NCBI GenBank assembly: GCA_947172415.1
Contig: OX359191.1
Span: 4,836,001 to 4,900,000, forward strand
Source: Chondrosia reniformis
Lineage: Eukaryota; Porifera; Demospongiae; Chondrillida; Chondrillidae
Length of the DNA stretch: 64,000 nucleotides
Direction: 5' to 3'
Within the stretch, counting starts at the first letter, position 1, and each line of letters begins with the position of its first letter. The notes under the pieces are model-generated. The model searched no databases, was not told where the DNA came from, and worked only from the letters and a program-made list of their open reading frames with translations. Positions 9,452 to 20,462 of this stretch are shown one piece after another. The position numbers and the translations under genes were made by a program.

Positions 9452-12431
9452 TTATTACTTGTAAACAATGTGATGTACAGTATGTAGGAGAAACCTCTCA
9501 GATGCTTAGGAGTAGAATGAACAACCATAGGATTAGTACCGAAGGTTTTAAGCCACTGTATCTTTACAATCACTTTAATTCTGATAACCATAGTTTTGAT
9601 GTTGCTTTGATTATGCCCATAGAACAGATACCTGAAACACCTAATTCTACCAGCCTCAGACTACTGAGAGAAGCATTCTGGTACAAGGAACTCTGCTCTA
9701 TTTACCCATATGGACTTAACGATAACATTAAAGCCGTAGGCAATATTTCAAAACTTAAAAAAGAAATCATTGTATAGAACCTTTTTAATCGCTTATCTCA
9801 TAAAAGACGGCATCGGCGCTCCAATCTAAAATCGACAGGCAGTAGTAATAACGCTGCCTACAACCCTGAATGGCTCAAAGAACGACTACCACTTTACAAG
9901 AACATGGGCTTTCTACCCCAGAAACACCTTTTCTGCTTAGACTTATGCTAATGATTAAAGACATTATTAAAGCCCGCGCTTCAGCCAGCCTTCTTAAACA
10001 CCCAACAAAAACGACAAGTCCAGAAGGGTTTCTTAAAATCGTGTTTCATAATAAAGGTATAGAAAAAATAGGCCTCTCAGGTATCTTAAACCAAAAGTTA
10101 GTGTTAGAAACTGTCCCACCCTTTATACAAAACAAAGACCACCATGTGTAGTATATAAGTATACCCAACCAATAGGACCTCAAATCTTTAACCTTTCACA
10201 ATCCTCTAAGTCAGATGTCTTTAGAAAACCAGAACCATGTGAGTGTCACAAGTCCCCCTTCATTTACAAGCCCCTAGGCCATGTTTTAACAGGTGATCTA
10301 CGTGTTGTTAGTAACCCAAAACTTAGAAAACTTCTTAAGAAAGGACCAAAATTTAGAGAACCTAATAACTTTAATTGGGTAACTGCTATAAAAATGTGTA
10401 AGGAAGGTCTTAGAAAATATAAGATTACCTGGGCCCGTAGAGAAAATGTATCTACTTCTGTATTTAGTGAGTGGGAAAATGCTGTACTTAAGAAAATCAA
10501 TGATAGGATCTCTAAGCTGTCTAAATCGTATACCAAATCCTCAGTAGCCAAGAAGACCCTTACTTGCCCTAACATTAAGAAATTCTTAGCAGACCTACAT
10601 GATAAGTATGTTATAGCCCCTGCCGATAAGGCCTCTAATAATATAATTTTTATATGTAAGTCCTACTATAGACAAATTAATAATAAAGAACTGGGCAGTA
10701 CCTCCACTTATGCTAAATGTACAGTACAACCCCAACAGTTAATTAGGAAACACATAGATTTCTTTAAACTAGAGAACTTAGAACCTAAACCAGACTGGTG
10801 TAACCTTCCCTCTTTTTACTGGATGCCTAAGCTACATAAGAACCCTTACAGCTACAGATTCATAGCCGCCTCTCACAAATGTACTACCAAACCCCTTTCT
10901 AGATTTCTAAATTCGGCACTCAGACTAATTCTCAAACATTTTAGAGAATACTGCCTAGGTATATATAGGAATACTGGTGTTAATGCCTTTTGGATAGTAG
11001 AAAACTCACTAGAAGTCTTAGATAGTCTTAGGTCTTTACCCACTAGAAAAGCCCAGCTTTTTCTACATTATATACAGCGATCCCCCATAACCTACTTAAG
11101 GATAAGATTACTAACCTAATTCATAGTGCGTATACCTGCAGGAAGTCCCAATATATAGAAGTCCGTCAGGATAAAGCCTTTTGGTCTAACAATGTCTCCA
11201 ATAAAGCAGTCACAGCTGTTCATTTAGTAGAGCTCTTTAATTACCTTATTGACAACATTTATGTATGTGTAGACGGTTCTGTATTTAAGCAATGTGTTGG
11301 TATCCCTATGAGAACTGACTGTGCCCCTGTAGTTGCTAATCTTTTTCTGTTTGCCTATGAGTATGAGTTTATCAAAGACTACTTAAGGATAACATCACCT
11401 TAGCTATTAAATGTTCCAATACTTAAAAGTATATTGATGACCTTTTATGTATTAACAACAAGGATTTTGAACTGTCAATTAGTGATATTTACCCCAAAGA
11501 ACTTATTCTTAAAAACACAAACACCAGCCCTAAAAAATTCCCCATTTTAGACTTAGATATAACCATTACTAACTATCAATTTATCACTAAAGTATATGAT
11601 AAGCGAGAGGACTTTAAATTTGATATAGTAAATTTCCCCCATTTAGATAGTAATATTACTAAAACCCTAGCCTATGGTGTCTTTATTTCACAACTAATTA
11701 GGTATTCTAGAATATGTAGTGACTTCTCCAGTTTTCAGGCTAAAAGTTTGCACTTATGCAGTAGGCTTATTAAGCAGGGTTACAAATACTTCAAGCTAAA
11801 ATCAACCTTTAAAACCTTCCTATCCCGGCAGCCTCTAGTTAGAATCAAGTATAAGCAAAAAGTAGCTAGTATGCTTAAGGACTGTCTTGTGTTACCCCAT
11901 ATTGTGTTACCCCACCTCCAAAGAAATGTTACTACTAGAAGACCTAAGGGTAGACTTATGTTATATGTGATGTGAATATATGTTACGTAATATTTGTGTC
12001 TATAGTTATGCTGAGTCTGTTTTACCTGTACAAGCAAGATTACTAATAGATTTATAATTAATTCATAAAAGTTAATTGGACCTACATTCCTTTCATAAAA
12101 TTAAATTTCATTATGTGTCTTAGTTTACACCTAATTTAACTTTTGGTGCCAAAATGGTGTATATAAGGCCCCTAGATTTAGCATAGAGAGCCAAGGATTC
12201 ACAGAAGATCAAGATAAAGAAAAAGACAAAGACTCCCAGGATCACTGATGAAGGGTGGAATTCCCAGAAACGGCTGCCTGATCCAGTGGAGAAGAAGATG
12301 AAAGAAGAGAAAAGAAGGAAGAAAAGACTACTGTGTCTTCATCTAAAGCTCTCTTTAGGTTAGTTCCCCTATAGGCTCTTTTACAGAATAGGCATATAGC
12401 ATGTAGGAAAATGGTATCTTAGATTTTTCAT
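9452..12431 (+). mobile_element. Naiad-type Penelope-like element, copy A (5'-truncated)
   Basis: The copy begins inside the endonuclease (from about LITCKQCDVQYVGET) and runs through the CxC linker (TGTGAGTGT at 10238-10246, residues CECH), the RT region and the 3' end with a pseudo-LTR. The RT region holds APADKASNNI, FYWMPKLHKNPYSYRFIAAS and GIYRNTGVNAFWIVENS. The endonuclease precedes the RT, which is the permuted order. It ends at TTTTTCAT, exactly where LINE sequence resumes. Several breaks interrupt the frame. It is about 95% identical by eye to copy B over shared parts. Confidence 0.85.
12233..12291 (+). ncRNA. Hammerhead ribozyme-like fold in copy A pseudo-LTR
   Basis: The core CTGATGA (12245-12251) and GAAAC (12267-12271) are present. 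Stem I pairs GGATCA with TGATCC perfectly, and an outer CTCC/GGAG pair is kept. The cleavage triplet reads GCC where other copies have GTC, so this copy is probably inactive. Confidence 0.55.
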
Positions 12432-14240
12432 GGATGACCTTATGATATATGCTGGAGGGCCTGATAAACTCAGGGAAGCTATGGAATGTGTGGATAATGC
12501 CATTGGCATGAGATTTGCAGTGAGAAAGTGTGAAACAGCTCACATGCAAAAAGGGACGGTTGTGGCTGGCCCAGACACCCTGAACACATAAGGAGCCTTG
12601 AGAAGGGTACTACCTATAAGTACCTAGGGCTGGAACAACTGTTTTAGGTGAATGACAGCAAGGTCAAAGCTTACTTGATCAATGAATTGAGGAGGAGACT
12701 CCACAAAGTGTGGAACTCTCACCTCAATGGTAAGAACGCTGCAGAAGCCTCTAACATGTTGTGTGCCTCTCTATTGAGATACTCTTACCCAGTTTTGAGG
12801 TGGATTCAATGTGAGCTTCAAAAACTAGACAGAATGGTGAGAAAGTACCAGTGTCATCGCTATAACTCTGCCATTGAGAGAGTGAACTTGACTCGCTCTT
12901 AAGGTGCTAGAGGGCTCTGTAGTTTTCCTTTGGACCACGACAGGGCTGTTGTGAATCTGGCAAGATACTTCCATACTGCCAATGATCAACATCCACTCAC
13001 AGCTGTTGTGGTTAAACACCAAAAGTGGCTGGAGTGCTCAAAGCAGAGGAGGACTGTCCTGAATGAAGCCAGATTGATACTGGGAAGCCAAGGAATAAAA
13101 CTAGAACCGAAAATGTGGCTAAAGACAGATCCCTCACAAAATAGTGTAAGAGAATGGAGGAGAGTGGCATGTGAGCTCCGGGAGGCTCAGACTGAAATGT
13201 TAAGAGTAACCTAGCCGAAAGTTCTCACCAGGGCTCATACCACAGACAAGTCACAAATAGGGAGTCTTATGTGTGGCTTTCTGAGGGGAGACTGAGAGCT
13301 AAAACTGAGGCTCTGATTCTTGCAGCCCAAGATGATGTGCTGCAAACTATGTGGTAAAAAATAGGATTCTGAGGAATTCTAGCCTCCTAATGTGCAGAGA
13401 ATGTGGCAAAGCTCTGGAAACGGTCAAACACATACTAAACATGTGTGAGCCCAAGGGATTTTCTCTCTACAAAGAGAGGCATGACCGGGCAATACTGATA
13501 GTGTTGTGGAGATTGTTGAAAGAATGTGGATTCAAGCAGGAAGAGCCCTGGAACAAACTAGAAGCAAAACCAGTCTATGAGAATAGGTCTGTAAATATCT
13601 TGTAGGATCCTAGTATCCCTACAGATAAAGAAATGACAGAAAGAAGGCCAGACTTGGTGGTTGAGGATCGGCTATGTAAGTCCATCTTCATTATTGAGAT
13701 TTCAGTTCCTAACTGACAGCAATCTTAATGGAAGATGGCAAGAGACATTCCAAAAGAACCAGGAGCTGGCGTCTGATATGAGGAAACAATTTAGGTGCTA
13801 CTGAATTAAGGTAGTCTCGATGATAATTGGTGCTTTGGGGACAGTGGATACGCTCCTGGGAGACCTTGGAGGAATTCCAAAGCTGTCAAAAGGTGCAGTA
13901 GAAGTGATGAGGGCCCTGCTGAGAACTGTTCTCTGTTCAACTATAAGGATATTGAGGCGACATTTATCTGTTAAGGGATTGGGGCCTGGACGATAAGTAG
14001 TCCTGTCCCAGTCCTTGCCATTTGACCTCTGTAAAGCAGCCGTGGATTGGTGTATGGAGGTACTCCCGGCCCAATGTGAACCTGTCTGCTGCTGCCGGAA
14101 GGAGGCAAAAACGAGGCTTCTGGCTAAAAACCCAAAGAAGGGAAAACATAACTGACTGAGGGTTGTCAAAACCAGATGCTCCTTGCCTTAGTAAACAGAG
14201 GCAAAAAGTAACAAGGTTCTCTGTTAAGGCTTTTGTTTCT
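12432..14240 (+). mobile_element. R4-like LINE, 3' half
   Basis: It picks up at the RT catalytic motif (GGATGACCTTATGATATATG, residues MDDLMIYA) and continues through thumb, zinc knuckle and endonuclease to the LINE 3' end (AAGGCTTTTGTTT, about 14238). It is colinear with 31662-33519. Several stops and shifts break it, for example around 12590, 13213 and 13603. With the 5' piece at 9322-9451 it forms one LINE whose middle (about 2.3 kb by comparison with 59233-62107) is replaced by Naiad copy A. Confidence 0.85.
13351..14000 (+). pseudogene. Zinc knuckle and restriction-like endonuclease of R4-like LINE (first copy)
   Basis: CRECGKALETVKHILNMC (about 13390-13443) gives the C-x2-C-x8-H-x4-C knuckle. 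ERRPDLVV (about 13638-13661) is the nuclease PD box, followed by the acidic residue in SIFIIEIS. The frame is interrupted after about 13603 and again near 13710. The domain would cut target DNA in an active LINE. This copy is dead. Confidence 0.75.
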
Positions 14241-14284
14241 AAAGTATGCACTAGTTGTATCTACACGAAGCTAGTTGTATATAT
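14241..14284 (+). repeat. Short satellite spacer
   Basis: About 44 bp of satellite units (CTAGTTGTATCTAC, CTAGTTGTATATAT) separates the R4-like LINE 3' end from Naiad copy B. The two insertions are therefore distinct events in the satellite. Confidence 0.75.
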
Positions 14285-14472
14285 GGGTGGAATTCCCAGA
14301 AACGGCTGTCTGACCCATTGGAGAAGAAGATGAAAGAAGGGATAAGAAGGAAGAAGGAAGAAAAGACTCCTGTATCTTCATCTAAAGCTCTCTTTAGGTT
14401 TAGTTCCCCTGTAGGCTCTTTTTACAGAATAGGCATATAGCATGTAGGAAAATGGTATTTTGGATTTTTCAT
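14285..14472 (+). repeat. Left pseudo-LTR of copy B (partial)
   Basis: GGGTGGAATTCCCAGAAAC onward matches 17513-17700 base for base apart from a few changes. It begins at the stem II part of the hammerhead-like fold and ends at the same TTTTTCAT that ends every Naiad copy in the window. Confidence 0.85.
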
Positions 14473-14687
14473 GTGTTTACTTAGCCTCATGTTATTCCCT
14501 GGTGGCTGTTGAGCCATTGTTGCCTTTTAATTGCCCCGGCTACATATAATAGGTTAAGTCTCTGTGGACTAGCTTGTCTAGTCCTTGACCCATTTCCAAA
14601 CATGACAAGTACAAAGTATAGAGATATAGAATACCGGCTGGGAGGTCGCCCGGGTTAACAAGCTCCCCGTCATTAGGTAAAGGTAGG

Positions 14688-15305
14688 GTGCCTGGTGATG
14701 AAGAGTTAGCTAACTCTCCCTCATCTATAGGTAGAGGGGTGCCTATTGGTGGGCAAGCTAGCCCCTCACTAGTTAAGAAGTGTAGCAATAAGCGGTGTAA
14801 AACATGTCCCACTTTAGTTACGGGCCCTACTTTTAAGAGTTCAGTTACAGGCAGGACCTATCAAGTCCGTAGCCCTTGTGGTCCCCTAGAATGTCAGAGT
14901 AGGAATGTTGTGTATCTTATTACTTGTAAACAATGTGATGTGCAGTATGTAGGAGAAACCTCTCAAATGCTTAGGAGTAGAATGAACAACCATAGGACTA
15001 GTACCAAAGGTTTTAAGCCACTGTATCTTTACAATCACTTTAATTCTGATAACCATAGTTTTGATGTTGCTCTGATTATGCCCAAAGAACAGATACTTGA
15101 GACACCTAATTCTACTAGCCTTAGACTACTGAGAGAAGCGTTCTGGTACAAAGAAATCTGCTCCATTTACCCATATGGACTTAACGATAACATTAAAGCC
15201 GTAGGCAATATTTCAAGAAATAGAAATCATCGTATGGAACCTTTTCAATCGCTTATCTCATTAAAGACGGCATCGGCGCTCCAATCTAAAATCGACAGGC
15301 AGTAG
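14688..15305 (+). CDS. GIY-YIG endonuclease with N-terminal zinc finger (Naiad ORF, N-terminal part)
   Basis: The frame is 205 residues. After a weak N-terminus come CSNKRCKTCPTL (cysteines of the CCHH-type finger, residues about 32-43), a TGRTYQVRSP strand and the GIY-YIG core VVYLITCKQCDVQYVGET (about 77-94). The helix LRSRMNNHR follows (arginine about 99), then LRLLREAFWYKEICSIYPYGLND with the likely catalytic glutamate. In Penelope-like elements this domain nicks DNA to prime reverse transcription. Canonical elements carry it at the C-terminus, whereas here it precedes the RT. The start at 14688 is the first plausible one in the track; a start further upstream cannot be excluded. Confidence 0.8.
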   Translation: MPGDEELANSPSSIGRGVPIGGQASPSLVKKCSNKRCKTCPTLVTGPTFKSSVTGRTYQVRSPCGPLECQSRNVVYLITCKQCDVQYVGETSQMLRSRMNNHRTSTKGFKPLYLYNHFNSDNHSFDVALIMPKEQILETPNSTSLRLLREAFWYKEICSIYPYGLNDNIKAVGNISRNRNHRMEPFQSLISLKTASALQSKIDRQ

Positions 15306-15363
15306 TAATAACTCCACCTTCGACCCTGAATGGCTCAAAGAACGACTACCACTTTACAAGAAC

Positions 15364-17243
15364 GTGGGCTTTCTAGCCAAACTTAAACGCGATACTTTTG
15401 CATTACAAGCTCGACACCTTCATCGTTTGTTAAACTCGGTACAATGTCTCATCGATACCCCAGAAACACCTTTTCTGCTTAGACTTATGCTAATGATTAA
15501 AGACATTATTAAAGCCCGCGCTTCAGCCAGCCTTCTTAAACACCCAACAAAAACGACAAGTCCAGAAGGGTTTCTTAAAATCGTGTTTCATAATGAAGGT
15601 ATAGAAAAAATAGGCCTCTCAGGTATCTTAAACCAAAAGTTAGTGTTAGAAACTGTCCCACCCTTTATACAAAACAAAGACCACCATGTGTAGTATATAA
15701 GTATACCCAACCAATAGGACCTCAAATCTTTAACCTTTCACAATCCTCTAAGTCAGATGTCTTTAGAAAACCAGAACCATGTGAGTGTCACAAGTCCCCC
15801 TTCATTTACAAGCCCCTAGGCCATGTTTTAACAGGTGATCTACGTGTTGTTAGTAACCCAAAACTTAGAAAACTTCTTAAGAAAGGACCAAAATTTAGAG
15901 AACCTAATAACTTTAATTGGGTAACTGCTATAAAAATGTGTAAGGAAGGTCTTAGAAAATATAAGATTACCTGGGCCCGTAGAGAAAATGTATCTACTTC
16001 TGTATTTAGTGAGTGGGAAAATGCTGTACTTAAGAAAATCAATGATAGGATCTCTAAGCTGTCTAAATCGTATACCAAAACCTCAGTTGCCAAGAAGACC
16101 CTTACTTGTCCTAAAATTAAGAAATTCTTAGCAGACCTACATGATAAGTATGTTATAGCCCCTGCCGATAAGGCCTCTAATAATATAATATTCATATGTA
16201 ATTCCTACTATAGACAAATTATTAATGAAGAACTAGGCAGTACCTCCACTTATGCTAAATGTACAGTAGAACCCCAACAGTTAATTAGGAAACACATAGA
16301 TTTCTTAAAACTAGAGAACTTAGAACCTAAATCAGACTGGTGTAACCTTCCCTCTTTTTACTGGATGCCTAAGCTACATAAGAACCCTTACAGCTACAGA
16401 TTCATAGTGCCTATACCTGTAGGAAGTCCCAAAATATAAAGGTCTGTCAGGCTAAACCTTTTGGTCTAACAATGTCTCCAATAAAGCAGTCACAGCTGTT
16501 CATTTAGTAGAGCTCTTTAATTACCTTATTGACAACATTTATGTTTGTGTAGACGGTTTTGTATTTAAGCAATGTGTTGGTATCCCTATGGGTACTGACT
16601 GTGCCCTTGTAGTTGCTAATCTTTTTCTGTTTGCCTATGAGTATGAGTTTATGAAAGGACTACTTAAGGATAACATCACCTTAGCTATTAAATTTTCCAA
16701 TACTTAAAAGTATATTGATGACCATTTATGTATTAACATCAAGGATTTTGAACTGTCAATTAGTGATATTTACCCCAAAGAACTTATTCTTAAAAAGACA
16801 AACACGAGCCCTAAAAATCCCCCTTTTTAGACTTAGATATAACCATTACTAACTATCAATTTATAACTAAAGTATATGATAAGCGAGAGGACTTTAAATT
16901 TGATATAGTAAATTTTCCCCATTTAGATGATTATATTCCTAATACCCTAGCCTATGGTGTCTTTATTTCACAACTAATTAGGTATTCCAGAATATGTAGT
17001 GACTTCTCCAGTTTTCAGGCTAAAAATTTGCAGTTATGCAGTAGGTTTATTAAGAAGGGTTACAAATACTTTAAGCTAAAATCAACCTTTAAAACCTTCC
17101 TATCCCGGCAGCCTCTAGTTAGAATCAAGTATAAGCAAAAAGTAGCTAGTATGCTTAAGGACTGTCTTGTGTTACCCCATATTGTGTTACCCCACCTCCA
17201 AAGAAATGTTACTCCTAGAAGATTTAAGGGTAGACTTGCGTAA
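15364..17243 (+). pseudogene. Linker, CxC motif and Penelope-type reverse transcriptase of copy B
   Basis: The stretch carries helical linker sequence (15364-15693), CECHKSPFIYKPLGHVLTGD (CxC motif at 15780-15788) and KGPKFREPNNFNWV. RT N-terminal motifs follow (APADKASNNIIF at about 16158; FYWMPKLHKNPYSYRFI at about 16355). Further on are VGIPMGTDCA (about 16578) and the YIDD region (about 16711). The RT is the telomerase-related Penelope type. Compared with copies A and E the middle of the RT is shorter, and the frame is broken several times. Confidence 0.75.
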
Positions 17244-17492
17244 TATGTCCTACTTGTATCTACAGTTATGCTGAGTCTGTTTTACCTGTACAAGCAAGAT
17301 TACTAATAGATTTATAATTAATTCATAAAAGTTAATTGGACCTACATTCCTTTCATAAAATTAAATTGCATCATGTGTCTTAGTTAACACCTTATTTAAA
17401 TTTTTGCGCCAAAATAGTGTATATAAGGCCCCTAGATTTAGCATAGAGAGCCAAGAATTCACAGAAGATCAAGATAAAGAAAAAGACAAAGA

Positions 17493-17551
17493 CTCCCAGG
17501 ATCACTGATGAAGGGTAGAATTCCCAGAAACGGCTGTCTGACCCAGTGGAG
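17493..17551 (+). ncRNA. Hammerhead ribozyme-like fold, copy B right pseudo-LTR
   Basis: Core: CTGATGA (17505-17511), GAAA (17527-17530) and the cleavage triplet GTC (17536-17538). Stem II is GGG/CCC with a 7-nt loop. Stem III is two base pairs with loop GGCT. Stem I is GGATCA (17499-17504) with TGACCC (17539-17544), one A-C mismatch, then an internal loop CA/AGT and an outer CTCC/GGAG pair. One flaw is an A opposite A at the base of stem II, where hammerheads usually have G-C. The type would be type I, as in pseudo-LTRs of canonical Penelope elements. Confidence 0.65.
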
Positions 17552-17700
17552 AAGAAGATGAAAGAAGGGAAAAGAAGGAAGGAGGAAGAAAAGACTCCTG
17601 TATTTTCATCTAAAGCTCTCTTTAGGTTTAGTTCCTCTATAGGCTCTTTTTACAGAATAGGCATATAGCATGTAGGAAAATGGTATCTTAGATTTTTCAT

Positions 17701-18231
17701 ATGAACTAGTTGTGTGCACTGGTTAAATGTACTAGTTGTATGTACTATATTCAAATACTAGTTATATGTTTATGTAGTAGTTATATGTGGTAGTTGTGTG
17801 TTCTAGTTATATGTATATACTAGTTGTGTGTACTAGTTGTATGTACTAGTTGTATGTACTAGTTGTATATTCTAGTTGCATGTACTAGATGTACTTTCTA
17901 GTTGTATGTACCATTTATATGTACTAGTTGTAGTAATAGATTTATGTACTAGTTGTACAAACTAGTACTGTTTACATTTACTAGTTGTAGGTACTAGTTG
18001 CATGTAGTAGTTGTATATAGTAGTTGTATGTACTAGTTGTATGAACTAGTTTCTAATTGTATGTGCTAGTTTTACAAACAATTTATATGTACTAGTTATA
18101 TATGTATGTACTGGTTATGTGTTCTAGTTGTTTGTAAAAGTTTTATGTACTAGTTGTATGCAATAGTTTTATTTACTACTTGTATGTACTAGTTGTATGT
18201 ACTAGTCATATGAACTAGTTTTTGTAGTGGT
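17701..18231 (+). repeat. 13-bp satellite, block 3
   Basis: Satellite units between Naiad copies B and C. A second composite landmark, ATTTATATGTACTAGTTATAT, appears near 18080. No gene seen. Confidence 0.95.
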
Positions 18232-19295
18232 TGTAGTTGCTAATCTTTTTCTGTTTGCCTATGAGTATGAGTTTATGAAAGGACTACTTAAGGATAACAT
18301 CACCTTAGCTATTAAATTTTCCAATACTTATAGGTATATTGATGACCTTTTATGTATTAACAACAAGGATTTTGAACTGTCAATTAGTGATATTTACCCC
18401 AAAGAACTTATTCTTAAAAAGACAAATACCACCCCTAAAAAATCCCCCTTTTTATACTTAGATATAACCATTACTAACAATCAATTTATCACTAAAGTAT
18501 ATGATAAGCGAGAGGACTTTAAATTTGATATAGTAAATTTCTCCCATTTAGATAGTAATATTACTAATACCCTAGCCTATGGTGTCTTTATTTCACAACT
18601 AATTAGGTATTCCAGAATATGTAGTGACTTCTCCAGTTTTCTGGCCAAAAGTTTGCAGTTATGCAGTAGGCTTATTAAGCAGGGTTAAAAAGACTTTAAG
18701 CTAAAATCAACCTTTAAAACCTTCCTATCCCGGCAGCCTCTAGTTAGAATCAAGCATAAGGAAAAGTAGCTAGTATGCTTAAGGACTGTCTTGTGTTACC
18801 CCATATTGTGTTACCCCACCTCCAAAGAAATGTTACTACTAGAAGATCTAAGGGTAGACTTGCGTAATATGTCCTACTTGTATCTACAGTTATGCTGAGT
18901 CTGTTTTACCTGTACAAGCAAGATTACTAATAGATTTATAATTAATTCATAAAAGTTAATTGGACCTACATTCCTTTCATAAAATTAAATTGCATCATGT
19001 GTCTTAGTTAACACCTTATTTAACTTTTTGCGCCAAAATAGTGTATATAAGGCCCCTAGATTTAGCATAGAGAGCCAAGAATTCACAAAGACAAAGACTC
19101 CCAGGATCACTGATGAAGGGTGGAATTCCCAGAAATGGCCCAGTGGAGAAGAAGATGAAAGAAGGAAAAGAAGGAAGAAGAAAGAAAGACTCCTGTGTCT
19201 TCATCTAAAGCTCTCTTTAGGTTTAGTTCCCCTATAGGCTCTTTTTACAGAATAGGCATATAGCATGTAGGAAAATGGTATCTTAGATTTTTCAT
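18232..19295 (+). mobile_element. Naiad-type element, copy C (5'-truncated)
   Basis: It starts within the RT at about TGTAGTTGCTAATC and runs to the shared end TTTTTCAT. The open stretch 18232-18687 holds YRYIDDLLCINNKDFELS (YIDD catalytic motif) and IYPKELILKKTN. Then come LYLDITITNNQFITKVYDKR and FISQLIRYSRICSDF, all typical of the Penelope-type RT palm and thumb. This is the best-preserved RT palm in the window. The hammerhead-like region (about 19098-19147) has lost its cleavage triplet. Confidence 0.85.
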
Positions 19296-20101
19296 CAGTT
19301 TTTTCTTGTATGTACTAGTTATGTACTAGTTGTATGAACTAGTTCTATGTACTAGTTCTATGTGTATGTACTAGTTGTAGTAATAGATTTATATATTAGT
19401 TGTATAAATTAGAACTATATAGTGACATTTACTAGTTGTAAATACTAGTTGTATGTAGTTGTTGTATGTACTAGTTTCTATTTGTATGTACTAGTTTTAT
19501 GAACTATTTATAAGTTTTAGTTTTATGTGAATGTACAGGCTATATTTATTAGTTGTGTGAAAACGTTGTATGCACTAGTTGTATGTACTAGTTGTATTTA
19601 CTAGTTGTATATAAGTACTAGATTTATGTTCAAGTTCTATGTACTAGTTGCAGTACTAATTGTATGTACTAGTTGTATGTACTAGTTGTATTTACTAGTT
19701 GTAAGTACTAGATGTATGTATTAGATGTATGTACTAGTTGTAGAACTAGTTGTATATACTAGTTTTATGTTCTAGTTGTATTTACTAGTTGTAAGTACTA
19801 GTTATATGTAATAGTTATATGTAATAGTTCTATGTACTAGTTGTAGTACTAGTTGTATATACTAGTTGTATGTACTAATTATAGGTACTAGGTCTTTGTA
19901 CTAGTTGTTATACGAGTATTAGTACTAGTTGTATGTACTATTTATATGTACTAGTTGTTAGTACTAGTTGTACAAACTTGTTCTATATACTCGTTACTAG
20001 TTGTATGTAATAGTTGTATGTAATAGTTGTATGTACTAGTTGTGAGTACTATTTACACGTACTAGTTATATGTGTATATACTAGGAATATGTACTACTTG
20101 C
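19296..20101 (+). repeat. 13-bp satellite, block 4
   Basis: Satellite with frequent variants TAGTACTAGTTGTATG (missing one half-unit). Flanked by Naiad copies C (plus) and D (minus), so the two copies face each other across it. Confidence 0.95.
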
Positions 20102-20462
20102 ATGAAAAATCTAAGATACCATTTTCCTACATGCTATATGCCTATTCTGTAAAAAGAGCCTATAGGGGAACTAAACCTAAAGAGAGCTTTAGATGAAGAT
20201 ACAGGAGTCTTTTCTTCCTTCTTTTCCCTTCTTTCATCTTCTTCTCCACTGGGTCAGACAGCCGTTTCTGGGAATTCCACCCTTCATCAGTGATCCAAGG
20301 AGTCTTTGTCTTTTTCTTTATCTTGACCTTCTGTGAATCCTTGGCTCTCTATGCTAAATCTAGGGGCCTTATATACACTATTTTGGCGGCAAAAGTTAAA
20401 TAAGGTGTTAACTAAGACACATGATGATATTTAATTTTATGAAAGGAATGTAGGTCCAATTA
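20102..20462 (-). mobile_element. Naiad-type element, copy D (3' end only)
   Basis: A minus-strand fragment: its 3' tip (ATGAAAAATCTAAGATACC on the plus strand) is at 20102, and it is cut off at about 20462 within the 3' leader. It keeps the pseudo-LTR and the hammerhead-like fold and carries no coding part. Confidence 0.9.
20244..20302 (-). ncRNA. Hammerhead ribozyme-like fold, copy D
   Basis: Read on the minus strand: CTCC, GGATCA, CTGATGA, GGG/CCC stem II, GAAAC, GGCT, GTC, TGACCC, GGAG. All core elements and the cleavage triplet match copy B, in a copy with no coding sequence. Confidence 0.65.

Larger units (their letters stand above)
14285..17700 (+). mobile_element. Naiad-type Penelope-like element, copy B (near full length)
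   Basis: In order: left pseudo-LTR (14285-14472), 5' leader (14473-14687), endonuclease (14688-15305), linker, CxC motif (15780-15788), RT (about 15800-17243), 3' leader, right pseudo-LTR ending TTTTTCAT at 17700. The two pseudo-LTRs are direct repeats. The left one starts inside the hammerhead-like fold. No endonuclease follows the RT, so the N-terminal endonuclease order is real and not the product of a tandem of canonical elements. This matches the N-terminal-endonuclease Naiad clade of Penelope-like elements as I know it. The copy has several breaks. Confidence 0.88.

Noticed and set aside
10264-10575. Minus-strand frame with hydrophobic stretches opposite the Naiad RT (also 15806-16195)
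   Set aside because: The same antisense frame appears in both Naiad copies because the DNA is repeated. The plus strand encodes the RT.
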